Assembly (NCBI RefSeq): GCF_017312485.1
Contig: NZ_BMBA01000002.1
Location: 186,001-250,000, forward strand
Source: Clostridium zeae
Lineage (GTDB): Bacteria; Bacillota; Clostridia; Clostridiales; Clostridiaceae
Direction of reading: 5' to 3'
DNA length: 64,000 bases
The position numbers were made by a program, and so were the translations under genes. How positions within the stretch are numbered: the first letter of the stretch is position 1; each line of letters begins with the position of its first letter. The notes below the pieces were generated by a model, which saw only the letters and a list, made by a program, of their open reading frames with translations, had not been told where the DNA came from and made no database searches. Of the stretch, positions 9,544 to 18,919 are shown piece after piece.

Positions 9544-10398
9544 CTAATTTTTTCTCGAATAAACTTCTAAGTGAACAACTCCAGCATCATCTTTTTCGCT
9601 TAAAACCATTATGTCTCCGTACTGGTCAGTTCTAAAAACATTGCATTTAATATCTGTAAGATTTTTCACAACTACACTATTAGGACTTTCATCACCATTA
9701 GAAGTTATTATTGCTACGCTTGGCTTAACCTTTCTTACAAAATCTTTATATGTTCCACTGCCAATACCATGATGAGCAACTTTTAAAACATCTATATCCT
9801 TAATTTCTTTGTTTTTCATAATCTCTTTTTCTAAATCTCTTTCAGCATCTGCCATAAATAAATATCTTAAATCAGCTATTTCTCCTAAAAGCACCATTGA
9901 ATTATTGTTTTCTAGAACCTTACTTGGTTTTGTTGGAGTAAGTGCTTTAAGATGTATATCATTGTGTTCTAGATACCATCCAGCCTTTACATATTCATAT
10001 TTTACATTGGAGGCTTCTACAACTTTCATAACTTTCTCTTTTTCAACTTTATTTACGCAAAATTCTGGAAGCATCAAATGTGATACCTTCACAGATTTTA
10101 AAACAGCTTCTAGTCCTCCAAAATGATCATTGTGATAATGCGTAAGTATTACATAATCTAACTTATCAATTGATTCACTTTTTAAATGTGCTATAAGCTT
10201 GGAACTATAATCTTCAACACCAGTATCAATAAGAATATTAAAGTCTTTACTAAGTATCAATATAGCATCACTTTGCCCAGTATTTAATACCTGAACTCTT
10301 GTGACATTTGAAAGATTCTCTATTCCAAATACCTTGAAACTTGTAGTAAATAGAAATAAAATCATAATTGCGATTATTCTCTTGCTAAATTTTCTCAT
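9544..10398 (-). CDS. Secreted metallo-beta-lactamase-fold hydrolase (ComEC C-domain-like)
   Basis: 284 residues. Residues 1-25 form a signal peptide or anchor. The MBL fold follows, with the metal-binding HYHNDHFGG motif and further ligands in the D-A-E-R and AHHGIGSGTY segments. The opening VQVLNTGQSDAILI resembles the D-V-G-Q-G-D start of the ComEC/Rec2 hydrolase domain, with N-T-G-Q-S-D here. Predicted to act outside the membrane, perhaps as a nuclease or phosphodiesterase. A second member of this family lies at 18,920-19,795. RBS AAGGAGG. Monocistronic. Confidence 0.85.
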   Translation of the reverse strand: MRKFSKRIIAIMILFLFTTSFKVFGIENLSNVTRVQVLNTGQSDAILILSKDFNILIDTGVEDYSSKLIAHLKSESIDKLDYVILTHYHNDHFGGLEAVLKSVKVSHLMLPEFCVNKVEKEKVMKVVEASNVKYEYVKAGWYLEHNDIHLKALTPTKPSKVLENNNSMVLLGEIADLRYLFMADAERDLEKEIMKNKEIKDIDVLKVAHHGIGSGTYKDFVRKVKPSVAIITSNGDESPNSVVVKNLTDIKCNVFRTDQYGDIMVLSEKDDAGVVHLEVYSRKN

Positions 10399-10563
10399 AT
10401 GTATGAACCTCCTTTTTTTCCTTTGCTACTAGTATGGTTCATATAACTTCTATAGATACACAAGTTTATCAATTAATTTATATTTTCATATACTATGCTA
10501 ACAACTTATAATAAGCCTCATTTGTACATATACTAATAAACGTGCTTTTAATATAACAACAAA

Positions 10564-10590
10564 AAAATAGATAGCTAAGCTATCTATTTC
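10564..10590 (-). terminator. Terminator of the cvfB gene
   Basis: ATAGATAGC / GCTATCTAT hairpin overlapping the stop codon, followed on the minus strand by a run of seven U. Confidence 0.85.
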
Positions 10591-11417
10591 TCTATTAATT
10601 TCGTTCCATTTTCATCTTGACTTATAATTCCTTCTCTCATAAGTCCTCCTAATGCTATCTTAAAGTAATTTTTACTTGAGTTAAAAACTTCTTTTATAAC
10701 ATCTGGAGAAGACTTATCGTTATACTTCATGACACCACCGTTATCTTTAAGATATTGTAATATCTTATCTTGAAGCACACTTCTCTCTTCAAGCTTTTGT
10801 TTTCTAGGTGTTAGCCCAACTTTGCCATCTTCATATAGCTTCTTTACCCTTGCCTTTATTTCATCACCAGGCCTTACATCAGAGAAATATTCATTATTAA
10901 GAATCACTCCTCTACATAGACCATTTACTGCTACCATAAGAGAGCCATTTGTTTGATATCCATATACAATACCAGTTGTTTCTTCACCTAAAGTAACATC
11001 TTCCCATATATCAAGTGCTCTATCAATATCAGTTGTTGCAGCTAATCTCTTTGTTTTATCTTCATATATGTAGAACAAATATTTCTTTCCTATTTCTAGT
11101 TTATATTTCTGTTCTCTTATAGGTACAAATATGTCTCTCTCAAGACCAAAATCAATAAACGCACCTAATTCAGTTATAGATTTAACTTCTAGATAAGCTA
11201 CTGTATGAATAGTTGCAAGAGGTGTCTTAAGAGTGGCAATCAGCCTATCTCTAGAATCTCTGTATATAAAAGCATGAACCTCTTCACCTACTGCAAGTTT
11301 TCTATCTAGAGTATTTCCGTATGGTAACAATATACCATCATCAGTTCCACTTAGATAATATCCAACTGAACTTTCTCTTACAACCTCTAGATTGTTAAAA
11401 TCACCTAATTTAATCAT
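10584..11417 (-). CDS. cvfB: CvfB-type S1 RNA-binding protein
   Basis: 277 residues. It contains tandem S1/OB-type domains followed by a C-terminal winged-helix segment (about 215-277, ILQYLKDNGGVMKYNDKSS). This is the arrangement of the CvfB/YitL family, known in Staphylococcus as a virulence-linked RNA-binding regulator. The basic stretch RKQKLEE near residue 200 joins the parts. ATG preceded by GGAGG. Its start is 14 bases downstream of the gamma-carbonic anhydrase stop, so the two are probably cotranscribed. Confidence 0.9.
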   Translation of the reverse strand: MIKLGDFNNLEVVRESSVGYYLSGTDDGILLPYGNTLDRKLAVGEEVHAFIYRDSRDRLIATLKTPLATIHTVAYLEVKSITELGAFIDFGLERDIFVPIREQKYKLEIGKKYLFYIYEDKTKRLAATTDIDRALDIWEDVTLGEETTGIVYGYQTNGSLMVAVNGLCRGVILNNEYFSDVRPGDEIKARVKKLYEDGKVGLTPRKQKLEERSVLQDKILQYLKDNGGVMKYNDKSSPDVIKEVFNSSKNYFKIALGGLMREGIISQDENGTKLIEK

Positions 11418-11431
11418 ACATCCTCCGTACT

Positions 11432-11932
11432 TTACTTATATTTTTTTGAAAGTTTTATATATCTCTCTGCAGACGCACCTACGTTCTTAATTTCCTCTTC
11501 TGAAAGCTCTCTTATAACCTTCGCAGGAGAACCAAAACATAAGACACCTGAAGGTATATTTTTATTTTCTGTTACTATGCTGCCTGCCCCTATTATTGTA
11601 TTTTCTCCAATAGTTGCTCCATTTAGTATTATTGATCCCATTCCAATCAAAACATTATTTCCTATAGTGCACCCATGAATAATTGAATTATGCCCTATAG
11701 TAACATTCTTTCCAATTATTACTGGATTATTAGTATCTACATGCACAGTACTGTTATCTTGAATATTTGATCCCTCATCTATACTTATACTATTAATATC
11801 GCCTCGTATGACTGTGCCAAACCAAACGCTTACATCCTTCTGGATATCTACTTTACCTATTATATCTACAGTATCTGCAATATAAGCTTCATTGTGTACC
11901 TTTGGATAAACTTTATCAAATGAATATTCCAT
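11432..11932 (-). CDS. Gamma-carbonic anhydrase family protein
   Basis: 166 residues from the ATG at 11,932 (AGGAGG 9 bases upstream). It is a left-handed beta-helix built from hexapeptide repeats (TIGHNSIIHGCTIGNNVLIG and neighbours). The three zinc-ligand histidines of the gamma class appear in HVD, GHNSIIHG. Family members include YrdA/PaaY-like proteins, some with carbonic anhydrase activity and many of unknown role. First gene of a likely two-gene operon with cvfB. Confidence 0.9.
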   Translation of the reverse strand: MEYSFDKVYPKVHNEAYIADTVDIIGKVDIQKDVSVWFGTVIRGDINSISIDEGSNIQDNSTVHVDTNNPVIIGKNVTIGHNSIIHGCTIGNNVLIGMGSIILNGATIGENTIIGAGSIVTENKNIPSGVLCFGSPAKVIRELSEEEIKNVGASAERYIKLSKKYK

Positions 11933-12140
11933 TTTATATCGCCTCCTATGCATGACTATTATTTTACCATAGTAAAGGTTTTATAGCCATATTTTATAAA
12001 ACTAAATTTTATTTAAAATTATTTTTAATAAAAATGTATTTGTTGTTCCTAATAAAATTTATTATTTATATGTAATTGGAGGTTAATAAAAATAAGAAAT
12101 AATAATATTATATAATAAAGCAATTTATAGGAGTCATAAT

Positions 12141-13166
12141 TTGAGCAAACATAGGAAACATAGATCAGATGATTTACAAAGTTTTGATCCAAAGAATATT
12201 AAAATTTTATATGGAATACCTCACTGCCACACCAATATATCAACCGGAAAATGTTCAGCTGTAGAAGCCTTAGAATATGCAAAAAGAAACAGGCTAGACT
12301 TTTTAATAATAACTGATCATAATCGCTATTTCTCAAGTAACTCACATAAAGAGCATAATACCAAATGGGATGAGTTAAAGAAATCATTGGATAGATTTAA
12401 TAAAAAAAATGAAGACTTTGTAGGAATAGTTGGTTTTGAGGCAAGCTCTAACCCTTGGGGCCACCTAAATATAGTTAATCCTTCATCATGCTTTTCAAGT
12501 GTTATTAGAAACTTTAACAACCTAATGCTTTGGATGATTGCAAACGGGAATTGTTATATATCAATTAATCATCCTGGAAGTATCGTAGAACAGATCCCTT
12601 TTAGTCCTTTTTTAAATAAATTTATTAATACAATAGAAGTAGGTAATGGCTCTTATCCAAATAAGTATCGTAGATATTCAAAAAGATATTTTTCAATGCT
12701 TGATAAAGGGTGGATGCTGGGAGCAGTAAATGCTCAAGACAATCACCAATTGAACTTTGGTGATACTGAAAATCTTACAGGAGTTTTAGTGAACAAATTA
12801 GATAAAACTTCTATAATAAGCTCCCTTAGAAATAGGAGATGTTTTTCAAGTGAATCTAGAACATTAAAATTTTATTTTACCATCAATAGTTCCTTTATGG
12901 GAGAGGAACTTATTATTGAAAAAAATAACAAATTAAACTTCTATATCCATGCTGAAGATAGAGTTAACATTATCGAAGAAGTTCAAATAATCACCTCGGG
13001 AGGAAAGATACTTAAGGTTCTCAAAGAAATTTCTCTTCATAATTTAAAATACTCAATTTCATTTCCTGCTTCTGAAAAAGAGAGATGGTACGTAATTAGA
13101 CTAATCCAAAAAAGTAATAGAGAAGCTATGAGTTCTCCTATATTTATAAAAATAAAAAACTCCTGA
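12141..13166 (+). CDS. PHP-domain metal-dependent phosphoesterase
   Basis: 341 residues. PHP metal ligands are visible: PHCHTN near residue 29, ITDHNRY near 60, GFEASSNPWGH near 97, ISINHPG near 140 and NAQDNHQ near 200. The family includes polymerase-associated phosphatases, histidinol phosphatases and RNase AM; the substrate here is unknown. The roughly 80-residue C-terminal part looks like a beta-sandwich. It starts at TTG, supported by TAGGAG 8 bases upstream. The stop codon sits in the loop of a bidirectional terminator. Confidence 0.85.
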   Translation: MSKHRKHRSDDLQSFDPKNIKILYGIPHCHTNISTGKCSAVEALEYAKRNRLDFLIITDHNRYFSSNSHKEHNTKWDELKKSLDRFNKKNEDFVGIVGFEASSNPWGHLNIVNPSSCFSSVIRNFNNLMLWMIANGNCYISINHPGSIVEQIPFSPFLNKFINTIEVGNGSYPNKYRRYSKRYFSMLDKGWMLGAVNAQDNHQLNFGDTENLTGVLVNKLDKTSIISSLRNRRCFSSESRTLKFYFTINSSFMGEELIIEKNNKLNFYIHAEDRVNIIEEVQIITSGGKILKVLKEISLHNLKYSISFPASEKERWYVIRLIQKSNREAMSSPIFIKIKNS

Positions 13167-13184
13167 TGGAGTTTTTTATTTTTT
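13153..13184. terminator. Bidirectional terminator
   Basis: AAAAAACTCC-TGAT-GGAGTTTTTT. The loop contains the PHP gene stop codon and the right arm the stop of the convergent gene, a very compact junction. Confidence 0.9.
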
Positions 13185-13508
13185 ATCTTTATTCATATTC
13201 TTAACCCTATTAGGTTTAGCCTTAGGTCTTATAGTAACTTTGTTTTCTTGCTTTTTCTTAGCAGTCCCTTGATGTATCTCCATAAACCATAATATTAATA
13301 TTACAAATAAACCTGAAGACACTGTGCTTGCTATAGTACTTTGCAATCTTAATACAATCGGTAAAAGAAATACTACAATTGCAATACCTAAAACTATCCA
13401 CTTATTGATTTTTACCTTACCCAAAACAAATATCTTCAAAAGATTAAATATAGCTAAAACAACTACTGCAAATAATAAAAGAAAACCAATACTTCTAGCA
13501 ACTTCCAT
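13176..13508 (-). CDS. Small membrane protein of unknown function
   Basis: 110 residues with about three hydrophobic segments (residues 4-29, 38-58, 64-84) and a strongly basic tail rich in K and R (KPNRVKNMNKDKK). I recognise no family. RBS AGAGGAGTGG 4 bases before the ATG makes it a convincing gene. It is convergent with the PHP gene. Confidence 0.75.
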   Translation of the reverse strand: MEVARSIGFLLLFAVVVLAIFNLLKIFVLGKVKINKWIVLGIAIVVFLLPIVLRLQSTIASTVSSGLFVILILWFMEIHQGTAKKKQENKVTIRPKAKPNRVKNMNKDKK

Positions 13509-13524
13509 TCTACCACTCCTCTAA

Positions 13525-13857
13525 TCTAGCAAAATTAACATCCTATAATCTATATTAGACGAAAATCTAAACATTTTCAATAGAATAAATTTAACTTGTA
13601 CACGTTTCATATAATCTATGTATTTAAATTTACTTTATAAAAAACTTAGATGTAAAACAAATACTTACATCAATTTCTACTATAATCAAGATTATGCAAT
13701 TACTTTACAATAATTATGAAGAAAATGATGATTATAAAAAATAGTGCATCATTATTTTAACTTTTTAGTAGAATTAAAATACTTTTTTTGATAAAATATA
13801 AATTGAGTATATAGATACTTACAATAATAGGATATAAAACATAGAAGAGGTGAATTT
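13525..13857. other. AT-rich intergenic region before the Lrp-type gene
   Basis: About 330 bases with no ORF. It presumably carries the divergent promoters of the two flanking genes. I see no palindrome or repeat strong enough to name. Confidence 0.5.
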
Positions 13858-14322
13858 TTGCTTATGCAAAATGTTAATTTGGATGAATTAGATTTACAAA
13901 TATTAGATATTTTAATTAAAGATTGTAGAACTCCTTATTTAGAAATAGCAAGAATGTGTCATGTTAGTGGTGGAACTATTCACGTTAGAATGAAGAAGAT
14001 GGAAGACTTAGGAATAATAACTGGGACAAGGATTCTTTTAAATCTTCCAAAACTAGGTTATGACGTTTGCTGCTATGTAGGTATTTATGTAGATAAGACA
14101 TCATCTTTTTCTTCAGTATTTGATGAATTATCTAAAATTAAAGAAGTGGTTGAGCTTCACCTTATTACAGGAAACTATTCTGTTTTTGCCAAAGTAATTT
14201 GTAAGAGTATTTCTGACCTTCAGGATATATTAATGAATAAAATAAATACAGTTACAGGAATTGAAAGAACAGACACATTCATATCATTATCTCAACCTAT
14301 AGATCGTAACATACAACTTTAA
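13858..14322 (+). CDS. Lrp/AsnC-family transcriptional regulator
   Basis: 154 residues. N-terminal winged helix-turn-helix (LDLQILDILIKDCRTPYLEIARMCHV), then a ligand-binding RAM/ACT-type beta-alpha-beta domain from about residue 65. Family members bind amino acids and form octamers. The ligand and targets are unknown, and no transporter or amino-acid gene adjoins it, so autoregulation or distant targets are likely. TTG at 13,858 fits the GAGGTG site; an ATG two codons later is the alternative. Terminator follows. Confidence 0.92.
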   Translation: MLMQNVNLDELDLQILDILIKDCRTPYLEIARMCHVSGGTIHVRMKKMEDLGIITGTRILLNLPKLGYDVCCYVGIYVDKTSSFSSVFDELSKIKEVVELHLITGNYSVFAKVICKSISDLQDILMNKINTVTGIERTDTFISLSQPIDRNIQL

Positions 14323-14346
14323 AGAGCTACTTAGCTCTTTTTTTTA
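14321..14346 (+). terminator. Terminator of the Lrp-type gene
   Basis: AAAGAGCT-ACTT-AGCTCTTT followed by T8, touching the stop codon. Confidence 0.9.
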
Positions 14347-14453
14347 TTGTTTTTGCGATTTTTTATTTTCCATTAAACTTCTTTTTTATCACTACATAAT
14401 TTATTTATTTTCGGAAAAAATATAAGAGAAAAGTAAGTAAAGGAGTGATTTAA

Positions 14454-14675
14454 ATGAAAACTCTAGATATAATAGCGCTAGTATTAGTTATAATTGGTGC
14501 AATTAACTGGGGGCTAATTGGCTTCTTCCAATTTGATTTAGTAGCTGCTCTATTTGGCAATATGACAGCTATAAGCAGAGTGGTTTATGCACTTGTTGGT
14601 ATTGCTGGACTTTATGCTATTTCATTTTTTGCTAAAGATAGATACACTAACACAAATAACAATAACATTGACTAA
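14454..14675 (+). CDS. DUF378 family small membrane protein
   Basis: 73 residues, two transmembrane helices. The family signature GAINWGLIGFF is in the first helix and a conserved RVVYALVGIAGLY in the second. Function unknown; homologues such as YuzA are widespread in Firmicutes. RBS AAAGGAG with a 7-base spacer. Own terminator, so monocistronic. Confidence 0.92.
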   Translation: MKTLDIIALVLVIIGAINWGLIGFFQFDLVAALFGNMTAISRVVYALVGIAGLYAISFFAKDRYTNTNNNNID

Positions 14676-14680
14676 TTAAT

Positions 14681-14712
14681 AATAAATCCCCTTATTTATA
14701 AGGGGATTTATT
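14681..14712. terminator. Perfect hairpin terminator
   Basis: 15-base arms AATAAATCCCCTTAT / ATAAGGGGATTTATT with a two-base loop. Confidence 0.9.
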
Positions 14713-15049
14713 ACGTATAGATAAATACTACAATATCTCAACTGCAAGTAGCATCTAAAGTGGCTATCAGCTTTAACATGACAATTAATAAAATAATTAT
14801 TGTAATTTAAAAAAATAGAACAATTTCTCCATTAGCCCAATGAACCATATCTATCCTTAGCACAAACAATTCTATAACAAAGCAACTCATTTGAACAATA
14901 TTCCAATACTTCCAATATCGCACAATTCTTATGATATTATCCCTATTTTCTTATATATTATATATTATTTACATTTTATTAAATCAATATTGATAATTTT
15001 AGTATATAATAAATAGTAAATGTCTAGAATTTTCAAAGGGAGGTGAATT
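14713..15049. other. Intergenic region without recognisable genes
   Basis: About 340 AT-rich bases before the CmpB-type gene. No ORF with a ribosome binding site, no clear hairpin and no tRNA. Confidence 0.5.
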
Positions 15050-15856
15050 ATGCTTATACAAGTACTAAATGGATTTTCATTATATGAAATAGTTTTTTTC
15101 TTTGCTATTTACTCTTTTTTAGGGTGGTGCATTGAAGTTGCTTATGCTTATACAAATAGAGGCTACTTTGTAAACAGAGGTTTTTTATATGGTCCTTTCT
15201 GCCCAATATATGGACTTGGATTTGTATCAATTATTGTTTTTCTTGACCATTATAAAGATAACTTGATTGCATTATATATATTATCTACATTATTAACATC
15301 AGTAATAGAGTATGTTACAGGCTACCTATTAGAAAAGATATTTAAATCCAAATGGTGGGACTACACCGAAGACCCATTCAATCTTCACGGCAGAATATGT
15401 CTTCATTTTTCACTAGCTTGGGGAGTAGCTGCAGTTGCAATTATAAAAATAATTCATCCTATTTTCTTTATCTTTGTAAATATCTTACCTTTAAATATAG
15501 GTATTTATATTTTTTATGTTCTTATTAGCTACTTTATGATAGATTTAATATTAACAATTAGTTCATTAATCCAACTTAATATAATTCTATCTAAATTAAC
15601 ATTTATAAGTGGAGAATTAAAAAGAAGATATTCATATATAATATCTGTAACTAAAGAAAAAGCTATTGGAACTGCTCAAGATATGGAAGATGGATTTAGA
15701 GATTTAATTGATAGCTACAATAAAAATCTGTCAAAAATTAATTTTAACCATAAACGTCTTATAAAAGCTTTTCCTAATATGAAATCAACTTATTTTGATT
15801 CTATAATAACAGAATTAAAAGAAAAAATTTCATCATTAAAAGATTTAATAAAATAA
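15050..15856 (+). CDS. CmpB-type (putative ABC transporter type IV) membrane protein
   Basis: 268 residues. About five transmembrane helices fill the first 185 residues, followed by a cytosolic helical tail. FLGWCIEVAYAY, NRGFLYGPFCPIYG and KWWDYTEDPFNLHGRICL are the hallmarks of the PF06541-type family, named putative ABC permease although no ATPase partner is encoded here. Its role is unknown. The C-terminal 80 residues are charged and may form a coiled coil. RBS GGGAGGTG. Confidence 0.88.
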   Translation: MLIQVLNGFSLYEIVFFFAIYSFLGWCIEVAYAYTNRGYFVNRGFLYGPFCPIYGLGFVSIIVFLDHYKDNLIALYILSTLLTSVIEYVTGYLLEKIFKSKWWDYTEDPFNLHGRICLHFSLAWGVAAVAIIKIIHPIFFIFVNILPLNIGIYIFYVLISYFMIDLILTISSLIQLNIILSKLTFISGELKRRYSYIISVTKEKAIGTAQDMEDGFRDLIDSYNKNLSKINFNHKRLIKAFPNMKSTYFDSIITELKEKISSLKDLIK

Positions 15857-15892
15857 AGGTATATCAGTATTAATACTGGTATACCTTTATTC
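15852..15892. terminator. Bidirectional terminator
   Basis: AATAAAGGTATA-T-CAGTATT / AATACTG-G-TATACCTTTATT between two convergent genes. Confidence 0.88.
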
Positions 15893-15905
15893 CTGTAATT
15901 TAAAA

Positions 15906-17651
15906 TTAAAGTGATTTTATAAGCTCAAACAATTCAAGTGCTGCAGTCTTAGGTCCATTTTTTTCAAGCCCTGAAACTGCTAAACAAGTCTTTATTTGAC
16001 CAACCTTTATACCATCTTCAAAACTTCTATTGAAGTATTGATCAATTAATATATCAGTTTCTGCCTGTTTTTGTGCTGGTCCAAATGGATTTGCGAAATA
16101 TGATGTAACCAATCCTGTTTCAGTAGTTGTACCTTTAGCCATTCTTGCTCCAGCCTTAAATACATCAATAGCTTTAGCAGGAGATTCAAATAATTCGATG
16201 GCATTTCCACCTTGCTCAATTCTGTCATAATTGTTAGCATAAAGTAAAATATCTACTTTGTAGCCTTTTATAATTTCCTTATAAGTTGAAACCGGCATTA
16301 CAAGTCTTGCATTTATCTTATCAGGATTCATAAATATACTTCTATCAATCTCTTTAAATGCATATCCTTGATCTAAATCGTCAAGTCTAACAAAAGCACC
16401 TACTTCAGTTCCATATCCATAAATACCTTCATTTTTAAGCTTAAATGATCCCATATCATCAAAAACTACAGTCATTTCACTTACGTGATCTTCACTTAAG
16501 GCTCTGAATGCTTCTAAGCTTTCTGACTTACCTGCTCCACTATCTCCTATAATTACTACATTAGCGTTCTTGCCATTCTTAAGAACTATATTTACCATTG
16601 CACCATGTATAGGCAAATATCCTCTTTTTATCATTATTAGATTGTGTAAAGTTAAACACATCTTTTTCATATATCCAAAGTAATCTATATTTTCATTATG
16701 GTTAACATAACCATACATTATATCATTCTTTTTATCTTCGTAGAAAACTGTTCTAAGCTCTTCTGTATCTTCTTCCACACCAAAAGTGTATACAATATCA
16801 GGCTTTCTGCCTTTATATTCATCTTCTCTTGCAAGCTCAAATAAGTTACTTAAAGTAATACCATGTTCCATAAAATCTCTATGGAAATAAACAAAAGCTA
16901 AAAGTTCTCCAATCTTTGCTGGATAACAGAACCAATTATCTTTATCTATCTTTCCATTAACTAGAGGATTCTCATAAACTTCAGTAAACATACCATCTCT
17001 TGTATTTTTCTTAGGATATGTTATAAACGGAGTTTCTAACGCTATTGTTTCAATAAAAGGAACCTCTTCTAAAACCTTATATTCCTCTGGCACTGTCCAT
17101 ATAGGGTTATTTATAAGAATACATGCGTTTCCACCTGCAGGTAGTTGTCTAAATATATTTGGCATAGTTCCGATTACATTTTTTTCTATGGTTCTATAAA
17201 AATTCAATATAAGCATTGAAAATTGAGAATTAGCATCTAAAAAGCTAACTGATGCAATTCCATCTCTAATTCTATTATTATGAATAATTGTATATCTCTC
17301 TAATCTTCTCCAGAAAGAATAAATGTCTTCAATTATAGCAAAAAAGCCTTCTCTATCTTCAATTATCTTTTCAACATCCTCATTGTAAGAGATTATTTCG
17401 TCTGCGCTCATTATAGTTAATAATTGAAAGGTTCTTACCAGTGCTTTTCTGATTTCTCTTGTATCTTTAGTCCCCAACTTTTGTGCAAGTAATTTATAAC
17501 TATGGGAGTTTCTCACCTGAGCTCTCTTTAAAAATGTATCTAACACTCTCTTAAATCCATAGCTTTGCAATAAACTTTCATAATTACTGCAATATTTCTC
17601 TGTAAAATTAATTGTTACCTTATCATTGCTCATTGAAAATTCTTTACGCAT
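15906..17651 (-). CDS. P-loop protein of the PEPCK / HPr-kinase-like superfamily
   Basis: 581 residues. The core is LPIHGAMV followed about 17 residues later by GDSGAGKSE (about 369-377). This matches the HPr kinase pattern (HG..V, then G-x-SG-x-GKSE) better than ATP-PEPCK, whose loop is GLSGTGKTT. Later elements (VVFDDMGSFK; NPFGPAQ) suit the PEPCK superfamily. Clostridial homologues are often labelled phosphoenolpyruvate carboxykinase; I doubt that activity. The N-terminal 340 residues are helical and unrecognised. Start at 17,651 is preferred because GAGGGGG lies 7 bases upstream. Monocistronic behind an extended -10 promoter. Confidence 0.75.
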   Translation of the reverse strand: MRKEFSMSNDKVTINFTEKYCSNYESLLQSYGFKRVLDTFLKRAQVRNSHSYKLLAQKLGTKDTREIRKALVRTFQLLTIMSADEIISYNEDVEKIIEDREGFFAIIEDIYSFWRRLERYTIIHNNRIRDGIASVSFLDANSQFSMLILNFYRTIEKNVIGTMPNIFRQLPAGGNACILINNPIWTVPEEYKVLEEVPFIETIALETPFITYPKKNTRDGMFTEVYENPLVNGKIDKDNWFCYPAKIGELLAFVYFHRDFMEHGITLSNLFELAREDEYKGRKPDIVYTFGVEEDTEELRTVFYEDKKNDIMYGYVNHNENIDYFGYMKKMCLTLHNLIMIKRGYLPIHGAMVNIVLKNGKNANVVIIGDSGAGKSESLEAFRALSEDHVSEMTVVFDDMGSFKLKNEGIYGYGTEVGAFVRLDDLDQGYAFKEIDRSIFMNPDKINARLVMPVSTYKEIIKGYKVDILLYANNYDRIEQGGNAIELFESPAKAIDVFKAGARMAKGTTTETGLVTSYFANPFGPAQKQAETDILIDQYFNRSFEDGIKVGQIKTCLAVSGLEKNGPKTAALELFELIKSL

Positions 17652-17722
17652 TTTCGGCCCCCTCATGCATGATTTTTTTTTATAAATTGCATATTCATAA
17701 TAAATACATAAACCTTATCTCG

Positions 17723-17752
17723 ATTATATCACAACTTATGCAATTTAACCAA
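17723..17752 (-). promoter_or_regulatory. Promoter of the PEPCK/HprK-like gene
   Basis: On the minus strand TTGGTT, 18-base spacer, TATAAT preceded by TGA (extended -10). It is about 70 bases upstream of the start codon. Confidence 0.65.
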
Positions 17753-17778
17753 TACATTTTTTTCATTTTCTTTCATAT

Positions 17779-17808
17779 TAGCATATTCATTTATCACCTA
17801 ATATGCTA
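17779..17808. promoter_or_regulatory. Inverted repeat upstream of the PEPCK/HprK-like promoter
   Basis: Perfect 9-base arms TAGCATATT / AATATGCTA separated by 12 bases, centred about 42 bases upstream of the -35 box. Position and symmetry suit an activator site, but no regulator is identified. Confidence 0.35.
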
Positions 17809-17944
17809 TCATTTAATAGTATTTTAACCTGTTCTTAAATTGATTTTTGAAATTTTATCAAATACAAATAGCTTTTTATTAAAAATACTATCAATTTTCA
17901 AATAAAATCCTACTGTTATACTATTTGCTTTTATAATAATAAAA

Positions 17945-17990
17945 AAACACCGAATAGATTGTTAATAAAACCCATCAATCTATTCAGTGC
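17945..17990 (-). terminator. Terminator of plsC
   Basis: CACTGAATAGATTG / CAATCTATTCGGTG (minus strand) followed by U7, 10 bases past the stop. Confidence 0.88.
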
Positions 17991-17997
17991 TCCTATT

Positions 17998-18723
17998 TTA
18001 TGACTCTAACCTTATTCTTTTCAAATTCGCTTCTATTTTATCATGTACAATTGTTGCCAATTCTCTTTGCTCATCCTTAGTAAGTTTATCCGGATATATT
18101 GGTTGATCAAATATTATTTTGATATTAGTACTCTTAAATTTATTATTTTCCTCAAATCCTTTATATGACCCATCTATTGTTACAGGTACAATTGGAACAT
18201 TAGCTTTTGTAGCAAGCTTCAAGCTTCCTTTTTTAAATTCCTTAAGCTTACCATCCTTTGCTCTTGTTCCTTCCGGGAAGATAGCCATCGAATACCCATT
18301 TTGAAGGTTTTCAACACCTTTATTAATAACATTTATAGCTTCTCTTATATTCTCTCTATCAATAGGCACGCTATGTACAGCCTTGAGCCATTGTCCTAAT
18401 ATAGGAACCTTCAGTAATTCCTTCTTAGCAATAAATCCTATTAGTCTATCTGCATTTAATACCAAAGCTGGAATATCAAATAAACTTTGATGGTTCATTA
18501 CAAATACACATGGTCCTTCAGGGATATTTTCCACTCCCACTGAATCAACTTTATGATTTAAAATATTGATACTAAATTTCGCCCATGCTACATACTTATC
18601 TCTTACATATTTATCTGCGGCTTTTTCGCCTCCAAATTTTTTAAGAACAAATATAATTCCACCTCTAAAGAACTCTAAAATCATGTATAAACCATACCAA
18701 ATCATCAAAAAATAAATTTTCAC
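17998..18723 (-). CDS. plsC: 1-acyl-sn-glycerol-3-phosphate acyltransferase
   Basis: 241 residues from a GTG at 18,723, which has GAGGTG 7 bases upstream; an ATG 12 codons further up lacks one. One hydrophobic N-terminal segment anchors it at the membrane. Acyltransferase motifs: NHQSLFD (H-x4-D) near 69, FIAKKEL, FPEGTRAKDGKL near 140 and VPIVPVTIDGSY. It transfers the second acyl chain to lysophosphatidic acid, giving phosphatidic acid. Monocistronic and divergent from the MBL lipoprotein. Confidence 0.93.
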   Translation of the reverse strand: MKIYFLMIWYGLYMILEFFRGGIIFVLKKFGGEKAADKYVRDKYVAWAKFSINILNHKVDSVGVENIPEGPCVFVMNHQSLFDIPALVLNADRLIGFIAKKELLKVPILGQWLKAVHSVPIDRENIREAINVINKGVENLQNGYSMAIFPEGTRAKDGKLKEFKKGSLKLATKANVPIVPVTIDGSYKGFEENNKFKSTNIKIIFDQPIYPDKLTKDEQRELATIVHDKIEANLKRIRLES

Positions 18724-18919
18724 TATATTACACCTCAAACTTTTTCTTATATCTTGCATATATTATTATACTTGGATGACTTATTTAAAGCAAGATTTCA
18801 GTAATTTACCTTTACATTTACTTAACTTGATAATACACTATTTTTGTTAAGGCCACTTTTATTATAATATATATTTATACTTAACACACTATATTAACTT
18901 ACTAGTCGAAAGGATTATC

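Noticed and set aside
14739-14757. GCAAGTAGCATCTA is the reverse complement of a stretch at the end of the 36.9 kb repeat
   Set aside because: Only 14 bases match and nothing around them does, so chance is a sufficient explanation in 64 kb.
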